From: an uncultured Saprospiraceae bacterium
Lineage (GTDB): Bacteria; Bacteroidota; Bacteroidia; Chitinophagales; Saprospiraceae
NCBI GenBank assembly: GCA_937921525.1
Contig: CAKZUM010000499.1
Span: forward strand, 1 to 17,602
Reading direction: 5' to 3'
DNA length: 17,602 nt
Shown: positions 1 through 8,400 of the stretch, piece by piece
How the letters are laid out: the number at the start of each line of letters is the position of its first letter
Position numbering within the stretch: position 1 is the first letter of the stretch
Position numbers and translations under genes: made by a program
The notes under the pieces: model-generated
Database searches by the model: none
The model's input: only the letters and a program-made list of their open reading frames with translations
What the model was told of the DNA's origin: nothing

Positions 1-1
1 T

Positions 2-142
2 GGTCATCCGTATGGTATGACTGGCTCTAGAATGGTGGCTCATGCTTTGATAGAAGGGAAGAGACGTGGGGCTAAGTATGTAGTGTCTACGATGTGTGTA
101 GGTGGTGGTATGGGTGCTGCTGGTTTGTTTGAAGTTTATTAG
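2..142 (+). CDS. Thiolase (acetyl-CoA acyltransferase), C-terminal 46 residues only
   Basis: This is the 3' end of a gene that begins outside the window; the frame is open from base 2 and stops at TAG 140-142. The visible peptide starts GHPYGMTGSR and ends GLFEVY. It contains the two C-terminal active-site blocks of thiolases: the GHPxGxTGxR block with the catalytic His (second visible residue) and the CVGGGMGAA block with the catalytic Cys (visible residue 32), which deprotonates the substrate. Thiolases cleave or form 3-ketoacyl-CoA in beta-oxidation or acetoacetyl-CoA synthesis. The tail alone does not tell a degradative FadA-type enzyme from a biosynthetic one. A 365-bp repeat-filled gap separates it from rpe, so there is no sign of co-transcription. 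Confidence 0.93.
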   Translation, partial: GHPYGMTGSRMVAHALIEGKRRGAKYVVSTMCVGGGMGAAGLFEVY

Positions 143-167
143 ATTTTACACTTATTTTTTCGGTAGC

Positions 168-290
168 TAGCGATAGAGCAGCAAAATCATAATTTTTACA
201 TCATAAATCATACATCATAAATCTGTCTAACTTATACGTGATGGATTTATGATGTAAGATGTATGAACTATGATTTATGATTTGCCAAAC
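168..290. repeat. Hairpin-forming intergenic repeat, copy 1
   Basis: The unit starts TAGCGATAGAGCAGCAAAAT and ends TTTGCCAAAC. Inside it is a long inverted repeat: left arm 184-223, loop 224-243, right arm 244-283. By hand alignment 33 of 40 arm positions are complementary. The arms are built from variations of short words such as CATCATAAATC, so they are also internally repetitive. A second copy follows at 312-427. It has no coding capacity and looks like a dispersed non-coding element; whether it occurs elsewhere in the genome cannot be seen here. Confidence 0.8.
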
Positions 291-311
291 ATCCATCCAT
301 TTTTCAGTGGT

Positions 312-427
312 TAGCGATAGAGCAGCAAAATCATAAATTTTACATCATACATCATACATCATAAATCTGTCTAACTTGTACGTAATGGATTTAAGATTTA
401 AGATGTATGAACTATGATTTGCCAAAC
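312..427. repeat. Hairpin-forming intergenic repeat, copy 2
   Basis: This is a direct repeat of 168-290, starting at the same TAGCGATAGAGCAGC words and ending at GCCAAAC. It differs by scattered substitutions and lacks seven bases present in copy 1 in the right arm (ATTTATG). It keeps the same arm-loop-arm plan, with the loop word TGTCTAACTT. The two copies are in direct orientation, about 144 bp apart start to start, and fill most of the thiolase-rpe gap. Bases 428-507 after it hold nothing I recognise. Confidence 0.8.
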
Positions 428-507
428 CTCAACCGAGCATAATTACATCGTAAGCAATTCTAAATCCAACCACTCCATTTATTTAAGCAAAGAACTAATC
501 CAAAAAA

Positions 508-1170
508 ATGCCGCATTTAATTGCCCCGTCTTTATTAGCCTCCGATTTTACCAAGTTAGGAGAACAAATGGACATGATTAATCAAAGTGAAGCAGATTGG
601 CTGCATTTTGATGTCATGGATGGCCGATTTGTTCCAAATATTTCTTTTGGTTTTCCCATATTAAAGGCAGCGAAAGCTACCTGTAAAAAGCCAATTGATG
701 TACACCTGATGATCGAAGAACCAGAGAAATATATAGAAACTTTCCGAGAAGCAGGTGCCGATGTCATCACGGTACATTACGAAGCCTGCCCACATTTGCA
801 TAGAACAATCGCCCAAATAAAAGAAACAGGGGCAAAAGCAGGGGTCGCATTGAACCCTCACACGCCAGTCAGCGTATTAGAGAATGTGATCGAAGAGGTG
901 GATTTAGTTTGCTTAATGTCTGTCAATCCTGGCTTTGGTGGACAAAAGTTTATTTACAACACCGTTCCAAAGGTACAGCGATTGTCGGATATGATTATCG
1001 TTAAGAATGTCAATGTGCTGATTGAAATAGACGGTGGAGTAGGTTTGCAAAATGCCGAAGCACTATTGAAAGCAGGCGCAAGAGTATTAGTCGCAGGCAG
1101 TGCCGTATTTAAAGCAGATGACCCCCTAGATACTATTCGACGCATGAAAAGAATTGGACAACTACAGTAA
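508..1170 (+). CDS. rpe: Ribulose-phosphate 3-epimerase
   Basis: This enzyme interconverts D-ribulose 5-phosphate and D-xylulose 5-phosphate in the cytosolic pentose phosphate pathway. The 220-residue protein is full length for this TIM-barrel family. The family motifs are all present: APSLLASDF at 6-14, HFDVMDGRFVPN at 33-44, DVHLMI at 64-69, ALNPHTP at 114-120, MSVNPGFGGQ at 137-146, IEIDGGV at 172-178 and VAGSAVF at 195-201. By family knowledge D35 and D175 are the acid/base pair, and H33 and H66 are metal ligands with the aspartates. The ATG at 508 follows an A-rich stretch and gives the standard N-terminus; no clear Shine-Dalgarno is visible, as is usual in Bacteroidota. It stands alone, with repeat elements on both sides. 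Confidence 0.97.
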   Translation: MPHLIAPSLLASDFTKLGEQMDMINQSEADWLHFDVMDGRFVPNISFGFPILKAAKATCKKPIDVHLMIEEPEKYIETFREAGADVITVHYEACPHLHRTIAQIKETGAKAGVALNPHTPVSVLENVIEEVDLVCLMSVNPGFGGQKFIYNTVPKVQRLSDMIIVKNVNVLIEIDGGVGLQNAEALLKAGARVLVAGSAVFKADDPLDTIRRMKRIGQLQ

Positions 1171-1272
1171 CACAGAATTTATTCTGTAAAACTGTACCAC
1201 AGAATTTATTCTGTGAATTTAAATAACGGAATAAATTCCGTGGTACTATGTACGGAATAAATTCCGTGGTAC
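1171..1272. repeat. Cluster of four short palindromic repeats (REP-like)
   Basis: Four palindromic units lie directly after the rpe stop codon: 1171-1187 and 1194-1215 (core CACAGAATTTATTCTGTG), then 1226-1246 and 1251-1272 (core ACGGAATAAATTCCGT followed by GGTAC). The second pair is the reverse complement of the first type with C/T changes, so 1194-1215 and 1226-1246 also pair as a larger stem of about 20 bp around the short spacer AATTTAAATA. The cluster fills nearly the whole rpe-receptor gap. It may act as a transcript end or RNA stabiliser, or be a dispersed REP-type element. There is no T-tract of the kind a classical terminator has. Confidence 0.75.
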
Positions 1273-1286
1273 TGAAAATATAATAC

Positions 1287-3824
1287 ATGAAACAACTCTA
1301 CTACATTTTCTTTATCTGTCTTACCGCCATTAGTTTGCAAGCTCAAACAAGAGACGCTACCGTCTTCGGAGTTGTCAAAGATGCCATTTCTGATGAGCCA
1401 GTAGATTTAGTAACAATCTATGTGGAAGGGACAAATATTGCAGTAGAGTCCAATCAAGCAGGTTTCTATAGAATTAAAGTACCTACAGGGGAACCAATAA
1501 CAGTAGTATTTTCTAGACTAGGTTTTAAAGTAGGGGAAACAGCAATTCCTGCGATGCTCAGCGGAGAGAGTCGAAAAATAGATATTGGCTTAGTTTCGGA
1601 AGAGTCAGAATTAGAGATTGTCGTAACGGAAAGTAAAATCGAAGAGGCAGGGATTGTAAGAGAGGAAGTGACAGAGTTAAAATTACTGCCGTCTACAACG
1701 GGTAATTTAGAAAGTGTACTACCGTCTATTGCACTAGGAACGAGCAGTGGAACAGGAGGGGAACTGAGTTCACAATATAATGTAAGAGGTGGAAATTATG
1801 ATGAAAACTTAGTCTACGTCAATGACTTTGAAATATATAGACCCCAATTAATTCGTTCTGGACAGCAGGAAGGATTGACCTTTGCAAATATAGATATGAT
1901 CAGCAATTTGGCTTTTTCTTCGGGTGGATTTCAAGCTAAGTATGGCGACAAATTATCCTCTGTATTAGATGTACAATATAAGCGTCCAGAGAAAATGAAA
2001 GCTTCTGTAGGGATGAGTTTTTTAGGAGCATCTGCTCATTTGGAGGGAAGTACTAGAGCAGGAAAAGACGATTATAGACGCTTCCGATATTTGGTAGGCG
2101 CACGATATAAAACTACTCAATATTTATTGGGTTCTTTAGATACTAAAGGAGAATACACGCCTAATTTTGCAGATTTTCAAGGTTACTTTACTTATGATAT
2201 AACAAGAGATTTACAGTTAGGTATAATAGGTAATTATAACAGAAGTGAATATAGTTTTACGCCTGTAGAACGAAGTACGGCTTTGGGTTTAATTGATTTT
2301 ACTTTAGAATTATTCTCTGTTTTTGAAGGGCAAGAAGTCGATGACTTTACAACAGGTATGGGAGGCGTATCTCTCACTTATTTGCCAGATAGAGCAGAAA
2401 ATCCTTTATACTTAAAATTGTTAGCTTCTTCCTATCAGAGTAATGAAAATGAGCGTTTTGATATTTTAGGTTTTTATCAATTAGGACAAGTAAATACAGA
2501 TATAGGAAGTGATAATTTTGGAGAAATAGTAGGCCTGTTAGGCTCAGGCACACAGCATCAGTATGTCCGAAATTACTTAACTTCTAATGTAACGAATATA
2601 CAGCATAAGGGAGGAATTGAATACCAATTAGAGGGAGATGACCCAGCAAAATCTTCTAGTCATTTTATCCAATGGGGATTAAAATACCAACGAGAAGAAA
2701 TTAATGATCAAATCAATGAGTGGGAACGTTTAGATTCTGCTGGATATTCCTTACCCTTCGATGCCAATTCCGTACAGTTAGTCAATGTATTAAAAACGAC
2801 TAACAATTTATTGTCAAATCGCTTTGAAGGCTTTGCCCAAAATACGTTTACGATTAGAGATGAGAACCGCCGAGAAATGCAAATTACGGCAGGCTTGCGA
2901 GCAGCTTATTGGGATTTGAATGATGAATTTTATATTACCCCTAGAGTTCAATTTTTATATAAGCCATTAGCAGAAGGAAAGAAGGATATTTCCTATCGAC
3001 TAGCGGCGGGCTTATACTATCAGTCGCCATTTTATAGAGAATTAAGAAGGACAGATGGCTCTGTTAATGAAGGATTATTGTCTCAAAAATCAATGCATAT
3101 TTTAGGCGGATTTACCTTAGATTTTAATATGAAGCGTGTTTCTAAAAAGAAATTCCGTTTGATTGCTGAGGCTTATTATAAAAGGTTATGGGATGTGGTG
3201 TCTTATGATGTAGACAATGTACGAATTCGTTATTCAGGAGAGAATGATGCGACAGGATATGTTGCTGGATTAGATATGCGTATCAACGGAGAATTTGTTC
3301 CAGGAGCGGAATCTTGGATTAATGTATCTTTATTGAGAGCTAGAGAAAGTTTGGATGGCGTCCAACACATTGTTCGAGAAATTGGAGACGCAGAAGGCAG
3401 AAATGTCTCAGATGTTCCAAGACCAACGGATCAATTTTTAACGCTCTCGACCTTCTTTCAAGATTATTTGCCAGGAAGGGAAAATTTCAAAATGCACTTA
3501 AATTTCACGGTCGGTACAGGCTTACCCTATGGTTTAAGAGGTAATAATGAAGTATTCAGAAATACCTATAGATTTAGACCTTATCACAGGGTCGATATTG
3601 GTTTTGCCTTAGCTCTGTGGGATGCCAAACGCAAAGCAAAAAAGCCTAATGGATTCTTACGTTTTACAGAAAGCACTTGGTTGAGTTTAGAAGTATTTAA
3701 TTTGATGGCGGTATCAAATGTAGCCTCTAATACATGGATTAAAACAGTATTCAGTACGCAGTATGCTGTGCCGAATTTTTTGACCTCTCGGCGGGTTAAT
3801 TTACGGTTGAAGGTAGATTTTTAA
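1287..3824 (+). CDS. TonB-dependent outer-membrane receptor with carboxypeptidase-like regulatory domain
   Basis: The 845-residue product is a predicted outer-membrane active transporter driven by TonB-ExbBD; the substrate cannot be told from sequence. Residues 1-19 form a signal peptide (hydrophobic core YYIFFICLTAISLQA, likely cleavage before QT). Residues about 25-105 form the CarboxypepD_reg-like beta-sandwich typical of Bacteroidota receptors (VFGVVKDAISDEPVDLVTIY). The plug follows at about 125-235, with NVRGGNYDENLVYVND at 165-180 and GGFQAKYGDKLSSVLD at 213-228. The rest is beta-barrel sequence ending in the aromatic terminus LKVDF. There is no SusD-like partner downstream, so a classic polysaccharide-utilisation pair is not supported. 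ATG 1287 gives a clean signal peptide. Confidence 0.93.
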   Translation: MKQLYYIFFICLTAISLQAQTRDATVFGVVKDAISDEPVDLVTIYVEGTNIAVESNQAGFYRIKVPTGEPITVVFSRLGFKVGETAIPAMLSGESRKIDIGLVSEESELEIVVTESKIEEAGIVREEVTELKLLPSTTGNLESVLPSIALGTSSGTGGELSSQYNVRGGNYDENLVYVNDFEIYRPQLIRSGQQEGLTFANIDMISNLAFSSGGFQAKYGDKLSSVLDVQYKRPEKMKASVGMSFLGASAHLEGSTRAGKDDYRRFRYLVGARYKTTQYLLGSLDTKGEYTPNFADFQGYFTYDITRDLQLGIIGNYNRSEYSFTPVERSTALGLIDFTLELFSVFEGQEVDDFTTGMGGVSLTYLPDRAENPLYLKLLASSYQSNENERFDILGFYQLGQVNTDIGSDNFGEIVGLLGSGTQHQYVRNYLTSNVTNIQHKGGIEYQLEGDDPAKSSSHFIQWGLKYQREEINDQINEWERLDSAGYSLPFDANSVQLVNVLKTTNNLLSNRFEGFAQNTFTIRDENRREMQITAGLRAAYWDLNDEFYITPRVQFLYKPLAEGKKDISYRLAAGLYYQSPFYRELRRTDGSVNEGLLSQKSMHILGGFTLDFNMKRVSKKKFRLIAEAYYKRLWDVVSYDVDNVRIRYSGENDATGYVAGLDMRINGEFVPGAESWINVSLLRARESLDGVQHIVREIGDAEGRNVSDVPRPTDQFLTLSTFFQDYLPGRENFKMHLNFTVGTGLPYGLRGNNEVFRNTYRFRPYHRVDIGFALALWDAKRKAKKPNGFLRFTESTWLSLEVFNLMAVSNVASNTWIKTVFSTQYAVPNFLTSRRVNLRLKVDF

Positions 3825-3867
3825 TAGTGTGCTTTATGCTGTAGATATTAGGGGATTACACTATTAA
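3821..3867 (+). terminator. Stem-loop overlapping the receptor stop codon
   Basis: A perfect 10-bp inverted repeat TTAATAGTGT (3821-3830) / ACACTATTAA (3858-3867) encloses a 27-nt loop and contains the TAA stop codon of the receptor gene (3822-3824). The stem is AT-rich and no U-tract follows, so it is at best a weak terminator or an mRNA 3'-end structure. Confidence 0.35.
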
Positions 3868-3929
3868 ACTGGTAAATAAAATACCACTGTTGTCAACGTC
3901 AAATGGTCAACATGTAGGCGGGTTGGCTT

Positions 3930-4006
3930 GTCCAAAAACTGTTTGACCGGAGGGAGTTTTTTTGGACTAGAATTTTTGGTTCTTTTTTTTTTCGATGAAA
4001 AAGAAC
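3930..4006. repeat. Two adjacent stem-loops with T-tracts, intergenic
   Basis: GTCCAAAAACT (3930-3940) can pair with AGTTTTTTTGGAC (about 3954-3966), allowing a two-base bulge. GTTCTTTTT (from 3979) pairs perfectly with AAAAAGAAC (3998-4006). Together with the GGAGGGAG spacer they form a compact structured block between two rightward genes. It could end transcription from the receptor gene or be a dispersed repeat; the T-runs favour some terminator activity on the + strand. Confidence 0.4.
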
Positions 4007-4061
4007 ATACATCTAGTTACGCTATATTTCAGGTAATTCCATTTTTTAATATAACATAGTC

Positions 4062-4717
4062 ATGGCAGAACAAGAAAAAAAGAAGATTCTAAATAAATTT
4101 GAATGGATCTTATTAATAATAGCTTTGGGTATTCTGGCGATGGTCATTCTCCAAAATAATGGTATCCATATGGTAGAAACGACTGAAGAAATAGAACTAA
4201 CCGAAGAAGAAATAAAAGCAAAAGAGACAACAAAAACACAACCAGAAGCCAACACCTTTTTTGAAAAAAAAAATCTAGAAAAGAACGACTAGGCAGACTA
4301 GCCGATTATTTTGCCAAAAATAGAGCTGTCGCAAAGGCAGAAGGCAAAATTCCCGAATTTGAATGGTCTAGTTTAAAATACAACAAAGACGAAATAGATT
4401 ACCTCAAAAATCGCTATGAAGGAGACACCTTAAGTTCCCGCAGTAGCACTGATTGGTTGACCCTCCTAACCAACTCCCACCAAACCTATAAAAAAGTAAA
4501 ATCCACCTTCGAAGATTTAGGGATAGATGTAGACGAATTTGTCAATGTAGAAAATGCGTCTTCTCTACTCTCAAACCCCTTGATTTCCAAATCCGTTTTT
4601 CAAAAAATAGAAGAAGAATATGGCATCCCTGCAGAGCAAGCAGAGGCATGGTCTAAAAAGCATGGGCATAAGATTGAAGATTGGGCGACGTTTGTGGAGG
4701 AACGGATGCAACGATAG
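4062..4717 (+). CDS. Membrane-anchored protein of unknown function, reading frame broken at an A10 run
   Basis: The upstream part starts at ATG 4062 (MAEQEKKKILNKF), has one membrane helix at about residues 15-32 (WILLIIALGILAMVIL), then a Glu/Lys/Thr-rich stretch, and ends at TAG 4290-4292. The downstream frame opens at 4265, directly after a TGA at 4262-4264, and runs to the TAG ending at 4717. Its sequence begins KKKSRKERLGRLADYF and ends WATFVEERMQR. The two frames overlap exactly at ten A residues (4264-4273). A -1 ribosomal slip, or one extra A in DNA or transcript, would join them into a protein of about 218 residues with a short cytoplasmic start, one transmembrane helix and a soluble, charged, mainly helical C-terminal domain. 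I do not recognise the family. It could be a slippage-expressed gene, a recent pseudogene, or an assembly or homopolymer error; the downstream half keeps normal protein composition, which argues against old decay. Confidence 0.7.
4264..4273 (+). other. A10 homopolymer, candidate slippage site
   Basis: Ten consecutive A bases lie at the only place where the upstream and downstream frames of the 4062-4717 gene overlap. The upstream frame meets TAG 17 bases after the run, and the downstream frame has a stop immediately before it. Runs of nine or more A are known sites of transcriptional slippage and of -1 ribosomal slippage. Confidence 0.5.
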
Positions 4718-4782
4718 ATTTTGACTCTTTGAGTATTGAATTCGATAAGGAACATATATTTCCACTTTTATTCCATTTTTTG

Positions 4783-4790
4783 TAACTTTG
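4783..4790 (+). promoter_or_regulatory. Candidate Bacteroidota -7 promoter box
   Basis: TAACTTTG matches the TAnnTTTG -7 consensus of Bacteroidota primary-sigma promoters. It lies 33 bases before the chosen ATG of the Uma2 gene, in a short AT-rich gap after the previous gene. I see no convincing TTTG -33 box at the usual spacing, so this is a half-supported promoter. Confidence 0.4.
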
Positions 4791-4822
4791 GTAAAAGCAT
4801 AACGCACTTTAATTATAAAAGC

Positions 4823-5467
4823 ATGACCGTAGCGACTAAATTGATGCCCCCTCCATTACTAGAGCAGTTGTTTCAACTGGCAGGTGGTATCACTGTGGAA
4901 GGCTTAAGTAAAAAGCAATTCAATGAGTTAACAGCCCTCTATCCAGAACTACAAATGGAGCGGGAGAAAAATGGAAAAATAAATATTATGTCACCAGTTA
5001 AAGGCGGAAGTGGTATTCGGGAAAATAAACTTAATTATAGACTAAGGCATTGGCATATGCAAGCAGGAAAAGGGGAGTCTTTTAGTCCTAGTACAGGCTT
5101 TAATTTGCCCGATGGCTCGACCAAGAGTCCCGATGCAGCTTGGCTCTCTGCGGATAAGATGGAAACATTAACTGCTGACGAAATAGAAAACCAATATATC
5201 CCTACTGTACCCGATTTTATAGTAGAACTACGATCAAAAAGCGATAAGTTGTCTGTAGTCAAACGAAAAATGGAGAAGACTTGGATTGCTAATGGTGTAA
5301 AATTAGCTTGGTTGATAGACCCCTATAAAGAGAAGGTATACATTTATCGAGCTGATGGTAGTACTGATATCGTAACTGGCTTTGATAATAAATTATCTGG
5401 AGAGTCGGTATTAGAAGGATTCGAATTAGATCTTTCTGAATTTAAGGTATTGAAGAAAAAGCAGTAA
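4823..5467 (+). CDS. Uma2-family PD-(D/E)XK nuclease-like protein
   Basis: The 214-residue product belongs to the Uma2 (DUF820) family of restriction-endonuclease-fold proteins, whose cellular role is poorly known. The family pattern is visible: MEREKNGKINIMSPV at 45-59, KSPDAAWLS at 101-109, VPDFIVELRSKSDKL at 129-143, then NGVKLAWLIDPYKEKVYIYR at 157-176. Candidate acidic catalytic residues are D104 and E135; this is the ELRSKSD subtype rather than the commoner EVLSPS form. An upstream in-frame TTG at 4736 would add 29 residues, but these are Phe/Ile-rich and unlike the family. ATG 4823, after the candidate promoter box at 4783, gives the standard start. The stop lies 10 bp before the helicase start, which suggests an operon. 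Confidence 0.88.
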   Translation: MTVATKLMPPPLLEQLFQLAGGITVEGLSKKQFNELTALYPELQMEREKNGKINIMSPVKGGSGIRENKLNYRLRHWHMQAGKGESFSPSTGFNLPDGSTKSPDAAWLSADKMETLTADEIENQYIPTVPDFIVELRSKSDKLSVVKRKMEKTWIANGVKLAWLIDPYKEKVYIYRADGSTDIVTGFDNKLSGESVLEGFELDLSEFKVLKKKQ

Positions 5468-5477
5468 AAAGAGTATC

Positions 5478-8400
5478 TTGCCAATAAATTCAATCCATTT
5501 GGCAAAAGAAAAAAATCAATTAATCGAAAATAATGAGGCGTTTCTAAAAGAATTGAAACGGCTCAATTTGCAACAGCGACAAGCTGTTGACCAGATAGAA
5601 GGACCTGTATTGGTAGTAGCCGGACCAGGTACAGGCAAGACCCATATCCTTTCTGCCCGTATTGGACGTATTTTGATGTCCACAGATACCCAAGCCAATA
5701 ATATCCTCTGCTTAACTTTTACAGATGCAGGCACACATGCCATGCGGGAACGCCTGCTACAGTTTATTGGTCCAGAGGCGCATAAAGTCCATATTTATAC
5801 TTTCCATTCTTTTTGCAACAAAGTCATCCAAGAAAACTTAGAATTATTTGGTATTCAGCAATTAGAGCCATTGAGCGAACTGGAACGAGTAGAGATTATT
5901 CGTAAGTTAATTGATGAATTGCCATTAGCGCATCCCTTAAAAAGAGGGCGACGAGATATTTATTTCTATGAAAAGCATTTGCATCATCTATTCCAGATGA
6001 TGAAAAAAGAGCATTGGACGGCTAATTATTTACAAGAACGCATTCGATTGTATTTAGAGGAGTTGCCAAGTAGGCCCGAATTTATCTATAAAGTCAAATC
6101 AGGAAGATATAAGAAAGGAGATATAAAAGAGGGAAAGTTGCAATTGGTTAAAGAGAAGATGGAACGCTTGTGGGAGGCAGCCGTATTATTTGAACGCTAC
6201 ACTACCTTATTGCACCAACATCGCCGCTATGACTATGAGGATATGATTTTGTGGGTGGTCAAAGAATTTGGGCGGTACGAAAAATTATTGAGGTATTATC
6301 AAGAACAATACCTCTATCTAATGGTGGATGAATTTCAAGATACCAGTGGTGCGCAAAATGCTATTTTACAATTGTTAATTCAGTATTGGGAAAATCCTAA
6401 TATATTTATTGTTGGAGACGATGACCAATCTATTTATGAATTTCAAGGAGCGAGACTAAAAAATATTTTAGATTTTCATGAGCAATATAAAAATCATATT
6501 GAGTTAGTTTTTCTTAAAAACAACTATCGATCCTCTCAAGCTATTTTAGATGCCTCTAAAGTATTAATTGACCAAAACCAGAAACGAATTGCGAGTGAGT
6601 TAAATATTGATAAAACAATTTTAGCTTCCAATCCAGAGCAGCAAAAAACTAAAGTTGTACCTATTATAAGGGTCTACCCAAATCGTATACAAGAAGAAAC
6701 GGATATATTATTAACGATTAAAAAACTACAGGAAGAAGGAATGCCTTTGAATGAAATGGCGATTATTTATGCGCGTCATCGACAGGCTAGAACCTTAATT
6801 GATTTATTAGAGAAACAAAAAGTTCCCTATCAAACAAAAAGGCGAGTCAATATTTTAGATTTACCATTGATTCAAAACTTACGTTTAGTATTAGAATATA
6901 TCCACCTAGAATATAATAACATTTATAAGGGAGAACATCTGTTATTTCAGATTTTAAACCTTAATTTTTTGGAGACCATACCCGCTGATCTAATAAAGGT
7001 GAGCCGATATATTGCCCAACAAAAAGAAGCGGTTTTATGGAGAGATGTGATTGCTGATGAGGCGATCTTGTCTTCCTTGAAATTAGAGAATAAGGAACCG
7101 TTTCAAAGATTTTCTCAGTTGTCCACGGCTATTATTTATGAATATCGAAACCTACCCTTAATTACCATCTTAGAGCGAATTATCAATCGAAGTGGTCTAC
7201 TTAGATATTTATTATCACAAGCGGAGAAATCTTGGTACTTACAAGTACTCAATACTTTTCTGAATTTTGTAAAAGTAGAAATAGACCGTAAGCCAAGAAT
7301 GAAGTTGAAAGGCTTGTTAGAAGTCTTACAAAAGATGGATGCCAATCGAATAACTATTGCTATAGAAAAGACGGTGGAGGTGGAAGATGGGGTGCATTTA
7401 GTCACAGCACATAGTGCCAAAGGATTGGAGTATGATTGTGTTTTTATTTTAGATGGAGTGAAAGATTATTGGGAGCCAGGAAAGAAATCTCCTTTCCAAT
7501 TCGCCTTACCTGATACGCTAACTTACTCAGGAGAGGAAGATGCTTTAGAAGCTAGACGCCGATTGTTTTATGTGGCAATGACGCGTGCTAAAGAGCATCT
7601 ATATATTTCTTACAGCCAAACGAATAATGTTAATAAACCGCTCCAACAAACGCAGTTTATTGATGAAATCATTGCAGGGTATGATATTGCTGTAGAAGAG
7701 CGCGAGGTCGATGCCAAATACTTAGTGAATAGTTTGGAAACCTTATTACTAGAAACAGAAGCACCTGCCATAGCGCCATTGGAAAAAGCCTTAGTGACGG
7801 ACTTATTAAAAGATTTTAAGTTAAGTGTTTCTACCTTCAATCGGTATCTACAATGTCCCTTGACTTTTTATTATGAATCTGTTTTAAAAATACCAAGTAT
7901 TAATTCTGAGGCAGCCGCTTATGGTACAGCCATGCACTATGCGTTGATGGTGTTATTTGAAAAAATGCGCCGTTCAGAGACTAAACAATTTCCTGCCCTC
8001 AAACATGTACTGGGTTATTTTAATACCGAAATGAAACGCCAAATCGGATATTTTACAGAGCAAGAATATGAACGTAGATTGGAATTAGGCCGTGCTAATT
8101 TAACTACTATTTATAATGAATACCTACCTCTTTGGCACAAAGAAACGAAAGCAGAATTGAGTATTAGAAATACAACAATAGCAGGCGTTCCTGTAGTAGG
8201 TACAGTTGATAAAATTGAATATTTCAAAGATCATAAGGCACATATAGTTGACTATAAGACTGGAAGTCACATTGGTTCTAAGTTATCAAAACCTACCAAG
8301 CAAAATCAACATGGAGGACATTATTGGAGACAATTAGTGTTTTATAAATTATTAGTTGAGAGTCAGCAATTAGAGCAAACAATCGTTAAATCAGGAGAAA

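Noticed and set aside
168..427. CRISPR-like array
   Set aside because: There are only two units of more than 100 bp, each a self-complementary hairpin, with no short constant repeat alternating with unique spacers and no cas genes nearby.
1287..3824. SusC/SusD polysaccharide-utilisation locus
   Set aside because: No SusD-like lipoprotein, glycoside hydrolase or sensor gene lies beside the receptor.
4736..4822. Longer Uma2 start at TTG 4736
   Set aside because: The extra 29 residues are Phe/Ile/Asn-rich and unlike the family, and the candidate promoter box at 4783-4790 lies inside them.
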